Assembly: GCF_009389715.1 (NCBI RefSeq)
Contig: NC_052404.1
Coordinates: 12,267,756-12,331,755 of the forward strand
Direction: 5' to 3'
Source of the DNA: Phoenix dactylifera
Lineage: Eukaryota; Streptophyta; Magnoliopsida; Arecales; Arecaceae
DNA length: 64,000 nucleotides
Position 1 is the stretch's first letter. Each line of letters opens with the position of its first letter. The position numbers and the translations under genes were made by a program. Below the pieces are notes generated by a model. It worked only from the letters and a program-made list of their open reading frames with translations, did no database searches and had not been told where the DNA came from. Positions 38,740 through 50,215 of this stretch are shown in pieces.

Positions 38740-39397
38740 ATTTGGAGCTAGTGGTAGTGGATGTGCTGCTGCTGGTGGTGGTGGTGTATGAGGGGTTCAA
38801 GTGTTTTGGAGGAGGTGGTGGTGGAGGGAAATGGAAGGCAATAACTCTAGCCGGAAGAGGAGGAAAAGAAGAGGAAAAAAAAGTTTAGAGCAATCTTTTC
38901 TTCGTCTGCCCGTTTCACGCCACATCATCATCCATTAGACGTTCCCTGGTAGCATGTGATCATTTCCTTCATGGCTGTCAAACCATAGTAATAGCTAAAA
39001 AAATAGTTATAATATTTTAAAAATTGAATGATCTGATTGTAACTAATTGAAATTCAGAATAATTATAAAATTAATTATCCATTGATGGTTTCAAGGAAGA
39101 TCATGCTTAGATTTCTTCGACTCCACGATGACGGGAATTGCACGAAGATTTCCGCATGCGACCGAGGACAACGTTAAGCATCCAATAATTCGCATGGACG
39201 CGGTCCTCTGGTTACCTCTTGGAGTTGTGGTGACGTCCCTGATGCGGCATGATCATCATACGCGATCGCGTTCACGGGTTCTCCCGATGGGACGCTTTTC
39301 CATTCCGGGATCCGGATAAGGCCGCGAAAGCGACGATCGTTCTAGCGAAAGAAATAGCGAGGTTGAAACGTGGGAGAGAGACCGCCGCATCCTCCAC
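38740..39397. other. Upstream region of the TL15-like gene
   Basis: Contains a GGTGGT-rich tract at 38745-38830, AT-rich DNA, and from about 39130 GC-richer DNA that probably holds the promoter and 5' UTR of the gene starting at 39398. No TATA box could be assigned. Confidence 0.45.
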
Positions 39398-42300
39398 ATG
39401 CCAATGGCCGCTCTCATCCCGCTTCCGCCCATCTTTACTCCCACCACCAAGCATTGCCGCCTCTCCGCTGCTCCCCGCCTTGGCTCAAAATCGCAGCTTC
39501 CTTCCGACCATTATGTGCTCTCGCCGCCTGGACGCCCCTCCGTAACTAAATTTCGTCATCTCTCCTCTCCTCTTCTCGTTATCTTCTCCCCTCTTTGATA
39601 TTTTCGCAAACATAACAGGGGCATGAGAAGAACCCTCCGCTGCCCGTCCACCCCCTACCGCTACCGCCGGTGCTTGGAGAAGGCCTGGGCAAAGCGAGCG
39701 CCGTTGCTCTCCTGGCTGCCTCCCTCTTCTTGGCCGACCCTGCTGTCGCTTTTAAGGTTCTCCTCTCCTCTGCTCCGATTCTTTCATCACCTCCTAAGCT
39801 CCGCTGCCGTACACCCCCTGCCTCATTTAGAGAGTGATTTTCTGGAACAATTTCATCTTCTTTTGGGGTATATTTTTGGAATCGGAAGGGAGGAGGCCCG
39901 TACGGAGCTGAAGTGACAAGGGGGCAGGATCTCACCGGCAAAGATTTCAGCGGCAAGAACCTCGTCAAGCAAGATTTTAAAACGGTGCCCGAAAAAGATA
40001 CCTTTTTTATTTCATTTTAAAATCTCTTCTTGACTTTACAGTTCCAATTGTTCCTTGGCATTTTTAGAGGATTGATAGCTATAGAACTACCGATTTTCTA
40101 ATTTTGTTATTTCTTCAATGTAGTCTGTCCTGCGGCAGGCTAATTTCAGAGGCGCTAAGCTTATTGGTGCAAGCTTCTTCGATGCCGATCTAACAGGTTG
40201 GTTCTTCCTCTTCTCATATAATTAAGAGAGTATCAGTCGCAAGAACACATATGGTTGTGATGTATTTAGATAAAAACTATGTAGAATTTAAAGTTCTTTT
40301 GTAAGCTGCTGCTACCACAGGGTTTGGATTTGAAATAAGAGTCGGAATTTAATGAAACAGTTGTTTTATATCATAAATAGAATCTCAACTTGTTACCTGC
40401 AAATGTGTTTGTTCTTTCCATTATTTGTTGTCATTGATCATTGATTTTATAAATAGGATGTTTGTAGCATAAAGAACCAGCCAGACACTTGCAGAATGCA
40501 CCATACTGTTGTATAGGGACAGGTTGAATTTAGGTGGGATTTGATATTTTTGGTGCGTATGAGAAATATGAACAAGAAGTCATCATTTGTGTTGACACCA
40601 GCTACAACCTACCGTTGGCTTTGCTAAAGTAGTACTCCTAGGGTAAGGACAGGTGGCATAGCGCGGCCTTCACTGATGTGAGTGACTGGGCGCGTGTTAT
40701 ATGCCCACCCAAGTGTATGAAGTTTGTATTTTGCTGAGCAGTCAGACATCACGTTGAAGCCACATTTTCAGGTGCTGATCTATCTGATGCCGATCTCAGA
40801 GGTGCGGACTTCTCCTTGGCGAATATAACAAAGGTACTTTTTCCTTTATTTGGTGATTGTAACAAGGATACTTTTTTGTACAAAACCTATATATCTCATC
40901 ACAAGAAAATTGTTATTCATTCTTTCAAACCTCTTTCATTAGTATACAAGCACTATTATATTGAATTCTAAAAATGAATTTGCTTGGGAAGTCGTAAAAA
41001 GCCAAAGAATTTTATTGCACGTTGAGTCATACTATTTTTATAAAATCTAGAATTATAAAAAATATGTAAAAACTTTGAAACAGAAAAGTCCTGTCAATCA
41101 TTATTTGTTCAAAGTTTTGATTGAAACAGAGCAATTATGCAACTAATGGACTTTGAGTATGAGCCATACAATGCATGCCGTGATATGCTAACTGAGAGCC
41201 TGACTTTGCCGTCACTACAATTGTAAGATTGACAAAAATATATAATAACTTCCACTTCATATAATTGAAACTATTCAATATGTCCGTTCACAGAAATTTA
41301 TTTATTGAGATCAGACTGAGTTGATACCTATTGCCGCTGAAGTAAACAATTTTAACATTATAAGATCTAGTGAAAGGCAACCTATGGCAAAAGTTTGACT
41401 GCAACAATAAAAGCATCCACATTTTTTGTGCTATTGACTTTCTTGCATGATACTTTTCAGGCAAATCTCAGCAATGCAAACCTTGAAGGTGCACTTGCTA
41501 CAGGCAACACATCTTTCAAGGGATCTGTCATATATGGAGCAGGTATTTTGAACATTGAAAGAATTTTACCTTTTCGATCTTCATGACATCAACCATGTCT
41601 TTTATGTTGGTTTCCAGGCCTTTTGTTAAAGCATTTATGAAACGAAATTTTCCATCTGCAGATGATGTTTCCTGAATCACTCAATTATGGAATTACATTA
41701 AATACCTTGTGTTGTTTGACTTTTTCTCTGGTGGCTGTTGCCATTTCTGACCATATCTTTTATGAAACTTCAGCAGCATGTGGAATATATTTAATCATAT
41801 TTTTACATGTCATTATGTGTTTTAGTTTTTCTTGGTGTAAATTTCAACATCAATGATGTTTCAGAGTTGATCCATACAAAATAACCCAAGGGGTTTAAGT
41901 ATTTTATTTTATTTCTGTATACTTTAAGAAATGAATGGCTTTATAATACTAATTATAAAGCCAAAGTGCAACAAAGAGGCGAATTTGTAGCATTACTTTT
42001 AACCCTAAAAATTGGAATGTACATTGTATAGACAAGACAAGGAAATTGTTTATTAGATGTACGAAGCCAAGAAAAAGCAAGGCTTGTAAAGAAAAAAAAA
42101 CTCCAAAAGTAACTCAGATTGAATATCAGACATCCCCAAGGCATGCTTATGCTCAGACTCATTACACAAATGGCAAAGTGCCCTATCAAAATTTATCGAG
42201 TAACAAATATTAGTAATTGTCTTATCCAAGCTTTTGTTCTCCTGTGGGTGGTTTTTTAATCACACAATTTGCATGCTTGAGTCCCTTTATATTTTAGTGG

Positions 42301-44242
42301 TTACTTTGTTCTTTGTTTCCCATTCCATGTTCATTTGTATATGAAAGATAAGTTGATACACTGCCATCTTCTGTGGATATAATGATATATATGTGCACAT
42401 GTACCCCCATCCTCCTGTGCATGTGTATGTGCATCCATGTCTTTATGAAACTTTTATTTGTTATTTTATCGGTCTTTGGTGCCAACTGCTAGTTTCTGCA
42501 ACCATTTCATGTAAAGGCTCTTTCTATTTCTCGTTAATCTGATTTCTAAAGCGCAGTTTTTTTAGCTTAAAAATACATATTCAAATAAGATGTATTCATT
42601 GCAAAAACCCTAAGCAGAATCAACTCCCTGGCACTTTGATTTTGTTAATCGTCGAGAAATTACTATGAGAGAATTTGAGAAGCTGATAAAACATACAAAA
42701 AGGCACAATATATCTGTCATTGTTAGGTGGAAGAACAGTTCCACTCCTCCTTTTAATTTTTAGTTGTTTATCAATGTCTTACTCAATGCAACAAAAGTCA
42801 TGAAAAGCCATCCAACCACCTAGAGTACCTAAATCACTTAATTACTAGACCTCCTTGTACCGAAACTAAACCAGTCATGAAATATTCGTAGTATGAATAT
42901 TAAGACAGTCCTTGTTTGGAGGAATTGTTGATAGATCCTGATGTTAACTAGACACGTTGTTATCTAGTCAATTTATAATCTGCAATGGGAGAAGACTTAT
43001 CTACTTGAATTTCCATGCTGAAACATAGTTTCAACATCAGAGCCCCTTTTTGAGTATTCTATTCATAACGCGGATAGCTGTGATCTATATTGGCGAGACA
43101 GGATTGCTTGGTCACAGCTTACATGAATGGCAGAGGAAAGCAGGAAGCCACATGGACTATCACATGACAGTTGACATTGATTTTAAGAATATCAACTACA
43201 TTCTATGTTGGAATCCCTTGCTCGCCTATAAGATAAAGTTTTTTTTTTTTTTTGCTTTTATTTTTTTTGCGGATATTGATTCTAACCAGCTGTTTATCAT
43301 AGCAAGGGGGAAAAACAGTTCAGGTTGAGAAAAAGAAAATATGGAGGATGCTTCAATTTGATTCATGGACAAAAACCTGGAAACTGAGTGTTATCTCCTT
43401 CATGATCTACATTCACATTCTCAAATCAAATATTGTGGTTTTCTTTTTCCTCTTAGAACCTTGCTCCTGCTCCGATCAAAATTAGGAATTTGGTGATTAC
43501 AGGCATTCCTTTCCTGTATGTCCGGTATAAGATTGTTGTATAGCCCTGGTGTCTTGAATTAGTTGACGTTATCTTACTGATATGCAACACTATTTGGTTC
43601 CTGATGGACTTCTTCTGGATGTCCGTCCTCCCTTGAATTAAAATTCTCTACCTATGATCCTGTTCAGGCTTGTTTGCCACACCCTGAACCAGAATCCCTT
43701 TTTTGGCTAGAAGGCTGACAGCAGGTTGCAGCCCAACCTGGTCAGTTGGCTGCATATCATCCACCTTCATCTAGCTTGAAATTAGTAGAAGCAAAAGAAC
43801 GTATAGCTGCTATTTTTCCTTGAACATTTGGTGGGAGACACTTGTCTTTTTTGGTTCGTGCTCCTATTTTTCATATTTAACTGAAACCCTTCTGTCCCAG
43901 CTAGTTGCTTGTGATCATAATGTATTTTAGATAACAAATTAGGAACATGTAACTGTGACATTCAATCTTAGACTGTAATCTAAAGTTAGTGAAGCTTACT
44001 TTCGATTATCCTTTTGTTTTCAGATTTTACTGATGTTCCACTGAGAGATGACCAACGGGAATACCTTTGCAAAGTTGCAGATGGGTAAAACTCTGTACTG
44101 CATTTTTGTAATCAGTGATTTGCATGCATCTTGGAAATAATTTCAATTCCATTCCTGAGAACATAAAAAAATAATGTATTCTGTACTCAGGGTGAACCCA
44201 ACGACTGGAAATGCGACAAGGGAGACATTACTTTGCAATTGA
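39398..44242 (+). CDS. TL15: Thylakoid lumenal 15 kDa pentapeptide-repeat protein (TL15-like)
   Basis: Eight exons give a 235-residue protein: 39398-39541, 39619-39756, 39889-39984, 40124-40196, 40772-40833, 41461-41542, 44024-44084 and 44191-44242. All introns are GT-AG and the frame is continuous. The N-terminus is a chloroplast transit peptide. Exon 2 adds a lumen-transfer signal, ALLAASLFLADPAVA, before FKGGGPYGAEVTRGQDLTGK, so the mature protein is about 143 residues (about 15 kDa). Pentapeptide repeats A(D/N)LxX follow: QANFRGAKLIGASFFDADL, GADLSDADLRGADFSLANI, ANLSNANLEGA. The tail is DFTDVPLRDDQREYLCKVAD...TLLCN with two Cys. This corresponds to Arabidopsis At2g44920. Pentapeptide repeats form a right-handed beta helix; the lumen role is not well defined. 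A second ATG at 39404 could also serve as start. Intron 6 is 2.5 kb and otherwise featureless. Confidence 0.95.
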
Positions 44243-46678
44243 TGCTTAGTGGAAATATATTGAGGCAAAGCCCCAAGGATCGGTGCATCATTAATTGTTT
44301 TAATTTCTTCACAAGCTTAAACAGTTTGATTACCATCAATGAGGATGTTCCTACTCAAACGGCTATATATGATGTATGACTGTATATGCAAAAAAAAAAA
44401 CAACTGGTGGTTGTAAAAGAACATTGCACATTTTTGAAAATCAGTAATCATTCTGCTAAGGACTTGTTGCGAGACTTCTTCATAGAAAAATAGTCGAAAA
44501 CGGAGCAGTTGATCGAGATTAGGGGTAATAGTCGAAAACGGAGCAGTTGATCGGCAGGTCGGATTTGGCAATATCCATAACCAAATTAAACTATAATATT
44601 ACGAGTAATAGATAAATATATCTTGGCACATACAATAGTTATTAATGATATTATTACAATATAAGAATATTGCTATAATAATATTGTATCTACTGTGGTA
44701 AACATGTCCCGGCACAGAGAATGGGACATGTTTGCCGAAGAAAGGCAAAAAAGGAGAGGATGGAGCACGCGGAAAAAGTGGATGCGGAGGTATAAAAAAA
44801 AAAAAAAAAAAAAAGTGGGCGCGGTACCATCTGCCACCCTATGTACCTTTGGAGGAAAAGTGTCTGCCACGTTGTTTAACATGGGTAATTAGTAGCTGAT
44901 AGTACCTGCCAACTAGGTACATGGAAATCAGGCGTTATCGAAGATTTCGTGCCAGGTGTTATTCAATTACCACCGGATATTCCTCTTGTTTTAATTACCT
45001 GGTCATTTTGTTTGGAGTATCTCTTCCGATTACCTCTTAATTTATATTGATCAATCTAAACTGTGTGATTAGTGGATCTCAAACAAGTTGTGATTCGTGA
45101 CTATTAGCCTGTTTTGAGAAAATGACATGTTATTAGTTACACAGCAAGTAGTTGAACTAATTTATCTGCCGACTTGTAATTCTTCGGAATTTAGATCTTT
45201 CTCTGACTTTGTTGAAAATATTCACCCAAAGTATATGTGGCTATATTTCCATCTGCTATACAGCAAAAGAAATATATATATATATATATATCTGAGCCCA
45301 ACTGTTTTGGCAAGCGGAAATCAATGGCCTCGAGTTATTCTCTCTTATTAGAAGATGTAGAGGCTGCATAGCTAAATTGATGCCGTGACTCAAGGTTTCC
45401 AAATTTGGGCTTATTGCTTTCAACTCCGCCATCATCGGAATGATTGAAGACGTTTTGTTCTATCTGCGCGGGAAAAGTTAGACTTCATTGCGTTATCTTT
45501 GACAGTTGAGTCGGGCAAAATGAATTCAAACCGTTTGTGTTTCAATCTCTCCTTCTCCCTAGCTAGGCTTTCCTTGTAACTTTATCCTTAGTACTTCCTC
45601 AGAGAAGGATGCATTACATGCCTATATTACTTGCGAAGATACAAACGAATTGCATGCCCATCCTTCGTCCATCACTGCACGCATGCAATTAATTGTGGTT
45701 TAAGCGCCGTACGAGCAACTTTGGACGCAGGCTTGGGAATGGGGACCTATTTGCTTCAATTCTGCGACCACTTTTGCCCCCATGAGCTGCGGTCCTGGGA
45801 AGAGGAGCAGATAAGGGTTGGTCGGACACAATTGCAGGGGACCCGAATAGATGCTTGGCAGTGTAAGGATGCATGCCGCCGCCACCTGCACATGTTGCCA
45901 CCTCGCGCCACCTGGTTGAGCAAAACAAAGTTATTTGTGGGATCTGGAACTTCCCCCCGCTATAATAAAAAGTGTTCGACGGAATCCCACCACCCTAGCA
46001 AACATTTTGGTAGTAAACGATATTCTTCACATTTTTTTGTTGATGGAATTACCTAACGCTGCTTAAATATGAAGATTATCATACATATAGTAAAGGATGA
46101 GAGTAGTGACAGATCAGATTGGTCAAAAATATATCCTCCACCCTTGTATTATACATTTGCCATCCTCTCCCACGCCCAGAGAGACGACAATGGAACAGCT
46201 CTCTGTCTCTCTTATTTCCACCTCACTAGCTAAAATTAGACGTAGCTCCTCTCGTTATAACAACTGGTCGCTGGGATCCCAAGAAAAAGATCTACGGCGG
46301 CGATGTGATCTCCCCTGGGTCGCAGTACCTTATGCGAACCTCCATCACCCTCCCCTTCCCGGTCCATCGCGTTCGGCAGCACTGCCTCCGTGGAGCCTGA
46401 CGCAAAAAAGAAGGAAAAACATGGTCAGCCAGCGTCATTCGTCAATTACAAAACAGCAATCCGGCATGAGAATTTTTAAACATTCCGTTACTTCCACCCG
46501 TAAGCCAAATGGGGCCGGTATTAATCCATTGTGAAACGTCAACAAGGTACCGTGTCACCGGACCATATCTAATTGTGGATCCAGTGCTACCCTCCAACTT
46601 CCGTGTCGTCCTTCGGGTGGACCGACTGAGTCCCTTAGCCAACAAAAAGATCACGTCCTCCACGAGACGCATCTCTCG
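44243..46678. other. Spacer between convergent genes
   Basis: The TL15-like 3' UTR is at the left. A 27-bp sequence is repeated at 44489-44515 and 44527-44553, and a 20-base A run lies near 44795. A plus-strand open stretch at about 46262-46402 reads like an exon (GGDVISPGSQYLMRTSITLP) but matches no family I recognise. No RNA genes seen. Confidence 0.45.
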
Positions 46679-48621
46679 TCAGATCGCGAAGCATTCTATA
46701 TCTTTCTGACGCTCTCTTTTCATCTTTACGAAACGGACAGATGCGAGAAGGACACGTACCCGTCTCCATGCGGCGGGGTCCATCCTGGGGGCGAGGACCC
46801 TAACAGCCTCCACCTGCAATGCGGCATCGAAGCCGGGTCGGTCGCACCGCCTACCCGACTCGGACTCGTTCCTGGAGTACTCGGTCATCGTAGCAGCGGT
46901 CGCCTCCGAGTCCTGAACCCGGTCCAGAAAAAACATGAGAGGCTGCTCGCAGGGGTCCGGTTTGAGGGGCCGGGTGTTAAAGGTGAAGGGCCCGTTGCTG
47001 AAGCTTCTCCAGGTGCGGAAAGTCTGGAGCGGGACTTCCAGGTCCTTTGGGGCCAGCACCCGGGGGTACAACTGGACCGCGTAGCCCCAGGACACGGACA
47101 CCGACCAGTTGTAGGCCGGGCCCGACTCGTAGCAGAAGCACTGCTGAATAGTCCTGGCCGGGTCGAACCGGGACACGTCCACCAGGGACCGGAGCGCCTC
47201 GATCTGGGTGCGGCCGCGCGGGGATATGGGCTTCAGGTAATCGAGGTGGTGCAATGATACCAGCGGTGCCACTGGGTGCGCCGCGAGCAACCCGTACGCG
47301 TCGCCTCGGATGTCCACCTGCACATCAAAGCACACCACAAATATAAGTTACGTATATGTAACGTATGGTATTGGTTTTTTCTTGTGTTTTTTTCTGATAC
47401 GTCGCAAGTAATTGTGCTGGGGAACGAGGCAAGGCCACCTGCACAGAAGGACATAAAACTAGGACGTGCCACGTGGCAGAAAAGTCAAAAAAGTGTAGAC
47501 ATGAGAACACGGAATTCGTGCAGGGTACACAGACAATGGTCATTGGACTTGGAATGTGGGACAAACCGCCCAAGCGACATGGAGATTGCCATGCGGCGAT
47601 AGCTGGAAGTTTGCTGCCGACTTGTTAAACCGATCCTCTATATACGAAGAAAATGTTACGGCCTTTGAATTCTTGAAAGCACAGGCCCAGTTTACCTAAA
47701 CCCAAGAAATAATAATTCGTACCGCGTAATGCTATCAATCCGCTTCATCTCCGCCGTGGGATACAACTAAGAATAACGGGATTTTTGTAAAAACAAAAGG
47801 AAAAAAGGGAAAAGAAAGGGAAACTTTACCTGGTGGAAACCGGGTTCACGGGTCAGGGGGACGCCGAGTTCGGAGAGGCAGGACTGGACGCGCTGGTCGC
47901 TGCCGTAGAAGTAGTTGTAGCGGTCGAGGCAACCGTCGATGACGCGGGCGAGCGCCGCCGCGGCCGGGCGGCTGAGGGCGAACCCGCCTCCGCCGAAAGC
48001 CATGCCGTATGAGTGCATCACGTCCTGCTCCACGCTCTCCGACGACGCCCCGACGTACCGCATCTCCTGGTGATCGTACTTCCCCAGCACCGCCACCAGG
48101 TTCTCCGGGAAGAACACCGTGTCGTCGTCCCCCATCACCAGCCACCGCACCCACTCCTCCTCCTCCTTCCCAAGCGCCCAATACGCCTCCGCCACGATCC
48201 GCGCCATCCGGGCCGGCGCCGCCCGTGCCCCGAACCGCGACGCGTTCGCCGACACCCGGTACGGCGGGCACGTGCCCGGCCACGCCTGTCCCTCCGGCGG
48301 CTCCTCGTCCAGCCACACGTGGCCCCGCATCTCCCCGGGCCGCCACCACAGCTCCGTGTACCTCCGCCGCCGCTGCCACGTCCGTGCCGAACCCCCGATG
48401 CCAAACACGATGTGGGAGAGATTCGTCGGGGCGTGACCGCCGGAGAAGCGGAGACTGGCCTGGGCGCAATCAGGGCCGCTCCACCAGAATTGCCGGGAGG
48501 ATACGGCGTAGTAGGAGACCAAGACGAAGGAGAGGACGACGAGGGAGGTCTTAATCCGACGCCACCGGTACTCGCCGCCGTCGGCCGCCGGAAAGATGTA
48601 AGCTTTCCATCTCTGTAGCAT
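46679..48621 (-). CDS. Fringe-like glycosyltransferase (GT31, DUF604)
   Basis: Two exons, 48621-47830 and 47317-46679 on the minus strand, joined in phase 0 across a 512-bp GT-AG intron, give 476 residues. A single membrane segment at about 24-40 (TSLVVLSFVLVSYYAV) near the N-terminus predicts a type II Golgi protein. Domain markers in order are NLSHIVFGIGGSARTW (about 67-82), the metal/nucleotide-sugar DxD-type motif MGDDDTVFF (DDD at 165-167), YVGASSE, AFGGGGFALSRP (about 208-219), CLDRYNYFYGSDQRVQSCL, GVPLTREPGFHQ at the exon end, then PLVSLHHLDYLKPISP and the DUF604 part (QQCFCYE, YNWSVSVSWGYAVQLYP, PLQTFRTWR). This is the plant family of Fringe-related proteins of unknown acceptor, usually about 480-550 residues. 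The coding sequence is very GC-rich compared with its flanks. Start chosen as the only ATG before the membrane segment. Confidence 0.94.
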
Positions 48622-49245
48622 CTCCTCCTCTCTTCTTGGAATCCGAACGCACCAACTGAATTAGGGGCGAAAAGAAATAAATAATAGGAGAATGGGGGAA
48701 GCCCCCGACAGTCTAATAATCTAATATTGGGAAGAAGAACGAAAAAGGGGAAATCTTTCCCGACCTCCGATCTCGCCAGAATCCTGCCTTTTCTACCGTA
48801 ACTGGTTCCTCTTCACTCTTATTGGACCAAAAATACCTATAAAACAAATATAAATTCAGAGGTGATGTCTCATGTCCCTCTTCCGGGACTTCACGTTTCA
48901 GGCCAATTTTATGGGAAGATAGGTCTTTATTTATTTTTTTAATAAAAAAAAGGGGAAGAAGAAGAACCTCTTTTGGTCTGAAAGACTAATGCAACTAAAA
49001 CTTTGAAGGATTAAATAACTGCTCGTATCGGTATCAGACGAGTCGATGCGAAAAGTCGTGACCACCTTCTTGTATCACAGAGAAGGGGAGGAGAAAATGG
49101 TATTTCATTCAAGACTTCCATGACATTTCCGTGAACCGGTTGAAACGGCTTGAAACAGTACGGGAATGCCCTCTTGATTTTGCTCCAAACTCAAATCTGC
49201 CCTCATAGCCCGATTACCGGCTATCCCGGAAAAATGCTACAGTAG
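48622..49245. other. 5' flank of the GT31 gene
   Basis: Likely promoter and 5' UTR of the minus-strand gene. No clear TATA box. Nothing else recognised. Confidence 0.45.
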
Positions 49246-49249
49246 CTTT

Positions 49250-49510
49250 ATGATCGACAACAGAGTCCAACCTGCTTGATGATATTCTGCAGCTTACATC
49301 TCATTTGCAGTACTTCAGAGTTGAACGTATCTTCGAAGAAGCCAATTCTCCTGCAGATTGGTTGGCTGGTTGCAAATATGTTCTTGTTTTTCATGAACAT
49401 TGATGTCTCCCGTCCGAGTTGGTGAGACTGGTTCACCTAGATTCTATGGATTATAGCTACCTCCAAAGTTCTTGGTTTCGTTAATTTTGACTTCTCTATA
49501 TTTCCCCTTT
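49250..49510 (+). mobile_element. LINE RNase H-domain fragment
   Basis: The plus strand reads DDILQLTSHLQYFRVERIFE, then EANSPADWLAGCKYV, closely matching the end of the RVT_3 RNase H region of plant LINEs (F.V.HI.REAN..ADWLA). An A-rich tract follows near 49527. The rest of the element is missing. Confidence 0.65.
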
Positions 49511-49664
49511 TTGTGTCATGTTTGAAAAAAAACAAAACAACAAAGGCTAACTGACATTGGAACTCTGTTGATTGGGATGTCATTAATTCCTTATGCATCC
49601 TGTATAGGATGTGGCCTACGGAGCGCAATGTGAGTCGTTAATAACTTGTAGGCACCTATTGCTG

Positions 49665-50215
49665 CTAGATTCCAGGTTGGAGTTGATCTCCACCTAAGGT
49701 GTGCTGAGGTTTGTTGGAACCGAAGCACGCATAGGTTGGCAGGAATCGAGGTGTGTTGAGATTAATAAAAACCAAGGAGGAAGGCGGAATTTCACTTGCC
49801 GAAAGATTTTCGGCGGAAGATCCTCCGATGCTTAAAGAGTTTATGTAGAGAAGTATAGTCTTGATTATCTGAGGGTCTCCTTGTCATTTCTATATATAAG
49901 ATAAGAACGGTGTTCATTATTTGATCTATCGAACAGTGCCATAATCGCACGGCAATGACTAATCATCCATTGACCGCATGGCAATGGCTATCCACGATCG
50001 TCAAGTAGCAATAATCGCGTTGATGGTGTCTTTGCTCTTGTAATTGTTTTCAGGACCATAATCACAACCCATTGATGCCCATTGGCGTTACTCCTAGGCA
50101 AGACCAATCAGAATGGCACATCGGCCAATGCTGAGGTCAATAACTTTGGTTAAGCCCGAGATCAAAGAGGTTGGGATTATTCGAGGTCGGAATGATCAAT
50201 ATTCTCTCCATCAAC
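49665..50215 (-). mobile_element. Solo LTR-like repeat related to the Tat-like LTR
   Basis: The sequence shares order and wording with the LTR at 23611-24217, for example TTTCGGCGGAAGATCCTCCG against TTCCGGCGGAGAACCCTCCG, a TATATAAG-type box, and an end CTCTCCATCA like the left LTR's TTTTTTTCATCA. No internal region or second copy is adjacent. Boundaries are approximate and no target duplication was established. Confidence 0.5.

Noticed and set aside
47846-48618. Long plus-strand and alternate-frame open stretches over the glycosyltransferase exon
   Set aside because: Arg/Pro/Ala-rich shadows of a very GC-rich exon with no domain content.
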